DNA of 64,000 nucleotides from Stappia stellulata (GTDB taxonomy: Bacteria > Pseudomonadota > Alphaproteobacteria > Rhizobiales > Stappiaceae). How positions within the stretch are numbered: position 1 is the first letter of the stretch; the number at the start of each line of letters is the position of its first letter. The DNA lies in the NCBI RefSeq assembly GCF_020176715.1, contig NZ_JAIVMF010000010.1:1-64000 (forward strand), in the 5' to 3' direction. Under the pieces are notes generated by a model that made no database searches, had not been told where the DNA came from, and worked only from the letters and a program-made list of their open reading frames with translations. A program made the translations under genes and the position numbers. Positions 61,966 to 64,000 of the stretch are shown here, one piece after another.

Positions 61966-64000
61966 CTATTCGGCGAGAACGCGTTGCGGCGGGAAGGTGA
62001 TCTCGATCAAGGTGCCCTGATTGACCTCCGAATCGATGCGGAAGCTCGCCCGGTTGGCTTCCACCAGCGCCTTTGTAAGCGGCAGGCCGAGACCGGTGCC
62101 GCCGCCGTGGCGGGCGGTGTGCAGCTGGCGGAACGGCTCCATCGCCGCTTCCAGGTCCTTGTGGCTCATGCCGGTGCCTGTGTCGCGAACCCTCAGGATC
62201 ACCTCGCCGCTGTCCTCCAGCGCCGAGGAAACGATCACCTGACCGCCGGGCTGGTTGAACTTGATGGCGTTCGACAGGAGGTTGAGGATCACCTGGCGCA
62301 CCGAGCGCCCGTCGGCGACGATATTCGGCACCGAGCCCGGCAGGCTTGCGCGGATGATCACCCGCTCGCGGTTCGCCTGCGGCTGCATCAGCGCGACGCA
62401 TTCGCGGATGATGTCATTGGCCGACACCGCCTCGAAGGTCAGTTCCAGCTTGCCCGCCTCGATCTTCGACAGGTCGAGCAGGTCGTTGATCAGGCTCATG
62501 ATATGCGAGCCGGAATTGTGGATGTCGCGCAGATAGCCCTTGTAGCGGTCGTTGCCGACGGGGCCGAAGCGCTCTTCCATCATCACTTCCGAGAAACCGA
62601 TGATCGCGTTGAGCGGCGTGCGGATCTCGTGGCTGATCTTGGCGAGGAAATCCGACTTCTGCGATGAGGCGTTTTCCGCCTGCCGCTTGGCGTCGGTCAG
62701 TTCCTCTTCCGCCGTCTTCCACTGGGTGATGTCGCGCAGCACGGTGCAGAAATGCGGGCCGCTGTCGCCCTGGCCGACGCGGCCGATGGTCATGAACAGC
62801 GGGATGAGCCCGCCCGAGCGGATCTGGCCGATCACTTCGCGCCCGTCGTTGAGCACGCTGGCGACGCCGTTGCGGGCGAGGCCGTCGAGATAGTCCATGG
62901 CGTCGCGGCGGCTTTCCGGCGCCAGATAGTCGACGAGCGCCACGCCCACCATCTCGTCGCGCGAGGCGTTGAACAGCGCCTCGGCCGAGCGATTGACCTT
63001 CACAATCAGCCCGTCCTCGTCGAGGATCAGCACGCCGTCGGTCGCCGTTTCCAGCACCGCGTCCATTTCCGACACCCGCGCCTCGGCGAGCGCCAGCGCG
63101 CTTTGCACCTCGTGCAGCCGGTCAAGTGCTGCCTCCTGTCCCGGATCATGCCGGTCGAGCAGCGACATCATCAGCGCGTTGCCGCCCTTCCAGGGCACCG
63201 TGTGCAGCCGTGCCTTGACCGGGCGCGCGCCGCCGTCGGCAAGCTGCAGGCGCATGGTGCGCTCCGACATCTTGCCGGGAACGGTGGCCGGCCAGTCCTC
63301 CGGTTCGGCGAAGAGCGCTTCCAGACCGCCGGCAGCGCTCAGCGCCTCGGTGTCCGGGTAGCCGAGCAGATTGAGCAGCGTCGCATTGGCGTATTCGACA
63401 TCCGTGCCGTCGATGATCGCGACGCCGACCGGCAGCCGGTCGAGCAGACTGGTGCGCTGGGCGCGCGTCGGCGGCAAAGGCGGCGCATGCGACGTGGCGG
63501 CCTCGTCCGTCTCCGTGTCGGTGTCCTCGCCGTCGATCCGGTGATCGTCGCGCCGTGCAGGATCGTCCTTGTTGCTGGCAAGGGTCAGATAGGGGCGGGC
63601 CGGGACCGGCGCCACAGGGGCGGGTGCGGCCTCGCCGTCATCGGCAGCATTGTCGTCGTCAATGCCATCCGGCTCTCCATCCGTGTCGTCCAGCCGTACG
63701 TCTTCGGCTTCGCCGGCATCCGCGTCGGCGGCGATTTCCCCGTCCGGCGTCCCGTCCGCCGTCTCGTCCGGTGCCTCGAAAGGGGCCGTGTCGGCTTCGG
63801 CGTCATCGAGCGCGGCCAGCAGGTCGCTGGCGTCATGCTCGCCCGCGGGCAGAGCCTCGGCAACCGGCCGGGTGTCGCCGGTGTCGCTGCGCCCGCCGAG
63901 CGCCTCGGCGATCTTGCGGAAGGCCTCGCGCTCGGGCTTCGACAGGCGCGAGGCGGCAAGCGCCTCGTCGTCACGCGACGCGGCGCGCGTGCCGGATCCG
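61966..64000 (-). CDS. PAS-domain sensor histidine kinase, PdhS/PleC-like (5' end outside the window)
   Basis: The frame remains open to the right edge, giving about 678 visible residues. From the left edge of what is visible: a short helical segment with LSKPEREAFRKIAEALGG, an Asp/Glu/Ala-rich linker of about 100 residues, two PAS domains (VGVAIIDGTDVEYANATLLN and DGVLILDEDGLIVKVNRSAE), then HisKA with phospho-acceptor histidine in ISHEIRTPLNAIIGFSEV and HATPase_c (GTGLGLPLTKALVEA). The IGFSEVMMEERFGPVGNDRY segment is characteristic of the PleC/DivJ/PdhS family that controls DivK and the cell cycle. No membrane segment is seen in the visible part. No partner regulator gene nearby. Confidence 0.88.
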   Translation of the reverse strand, partial: GSGTRAASRDDEALAASRLSKPEREAFRKIAEALGGRSDTGDTRPVAEALPAGEHDASDLLAALDDAEADTAPFEAPDETADGTPDGEIAADADAGEAEDVRLDDTDGEPDGIDDDNAADDGEAAPAPVAPVPARPYLTLASNKDDPARRDDHRIDGEDTDTETDEAATSHAPPLPPTRAQRTSLLDRLPVGVAIIDGTDVEYANATLLNLLGYPDTEALSAAGGLEALFAEPEDWPATVPGKMSERTMRLQLADGGARPVKARLHTVPWKGGNALMMSLLDRHDPGQEAALDRLHEVQSALALAEARVSEMDAVLETATDGVLILDEDGLIVKVNRSAEALFNASRDEMVGVALVDYLAPESRRDAMDYLDGLARNGVASVLNDGREVIGQIRSGGLIPLFMTIGRVGQGDSGPHFCTVLRDITQWKTAEEELTDAKRQAENASSQKSDFLAKISHEIRTPLNAIIGFSEVMMEERFGPVGNDRYKGYLRDIHNSGSHIMSLINDLLDLSKIEAGKLELTFEAVSANDIIRECVALMQPQANRERVIIRASLPGSVPNIVADGRSVRQVILNLLSNAIKFNQPGGQVIVSSALEDSGEVILRVRDTGTGMSHKDLEAAMEPFRQLHTARHGGGTGLGLPLTKALVEANRASFRIDSEVNQGTLIEITFPPQRVLAE

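Overview
The window is GC-rich (about two thirds G+C by eye), densely packed, chromosomal DNA of an alphaproteobacterium, most likely a Hyphomicrobiales member near Stappia/Labrenzia. This is inferred from a Porin_2-type porin with the ADLP-like mature N-terminus, a BA14K-family protein, the cysG-DUF2849-cysI-cysH-DUF934 sulfate-assimilation block, a Thu/Agl-type alpha-glucoside importer and a PdhS-like kinase. No rRNA, tRNA, CRISPR array, transposase or prophage gene was found.

Layout. 1-3831 (+): the end of a TetR regulator, then a tightly coupled acyl-CoA module (crotonase, acyl-CoA synthetase, double-hotdog MaoC protein). 3915-10104 (-): a cold-shock gene, then an operon for a branched-chain-amino-acid-type ABC importer with an alpha/beta hydrolase at its end; importer and CoA module converge and may handle one carboxylic substrate. 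10396-14519: BA14K protein, GAF-PAS-GGDEF cyclase, HI0933/BaiN-type flavoprotein and family 2 glycosyltransferase. 14892-16178: a strongly expressed porin with a good terminator. 16345-24140: alpha-glucoside importer (ATPase, GH13 alpha-glucosidase, two permeases, binding protein) with a divergent LacI regulator; the shared 700-bp intergenic region has two identical CCAAAGCGCTTTGG palindromes. 24368-26356: SCP2-type thiolase and haloacid dehalogenase. 26851-31572: assimilatory sulfate reduction (siroheme synthase, DUF2849, sulfite reductase, APS reductase, DUF934), followed by ferredoxin-NADP reductase, a Nudix hydrolase, a medium-chain reductase, a lytic transglycosylase, a periplasmic MsrA, an aldehyde dehydrogenase and an SDR.

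38723-46543: Na+:alanine symporter with a UspA gene, divergent Lrp regulator, a REC-REC-GGDEF protein, 3-oxoacid CoA-transferase subunits, an AsmA-like protein and a small DUF6460 membrane protein. 46566-57725: a polyamine island, with the PotFGHI importer and a gamma-glutamyl-polyamine synthetase on the minus strand, and a GntR regulator, second synthetase, aminotransferase and FAD oxidase on the plus strand. The same GTGATCAC palindrome lies before the first synthetase and before the second. The potF-potG gap holds three consecutive hairpins, two of which share arm sequence. 57754-60622: FbpAB-type ferric importer without an adjacent ATPase; its promoter has a consensus -35/-10 and an Irr/ICE-like palindrome upstream. 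60868-61830: threonine/serine dehydratase. 61966-64000: a PAS histidine kinase running off the right edge.

I found no clearly new multi-gene system. The more interesting signals are regulatory: the potF-potG hairpins, the two sets of identical operator pairs, the ICE-like site, CATG heptamer repeats and a dyad-rich AT-rich region before the sulfur genes.
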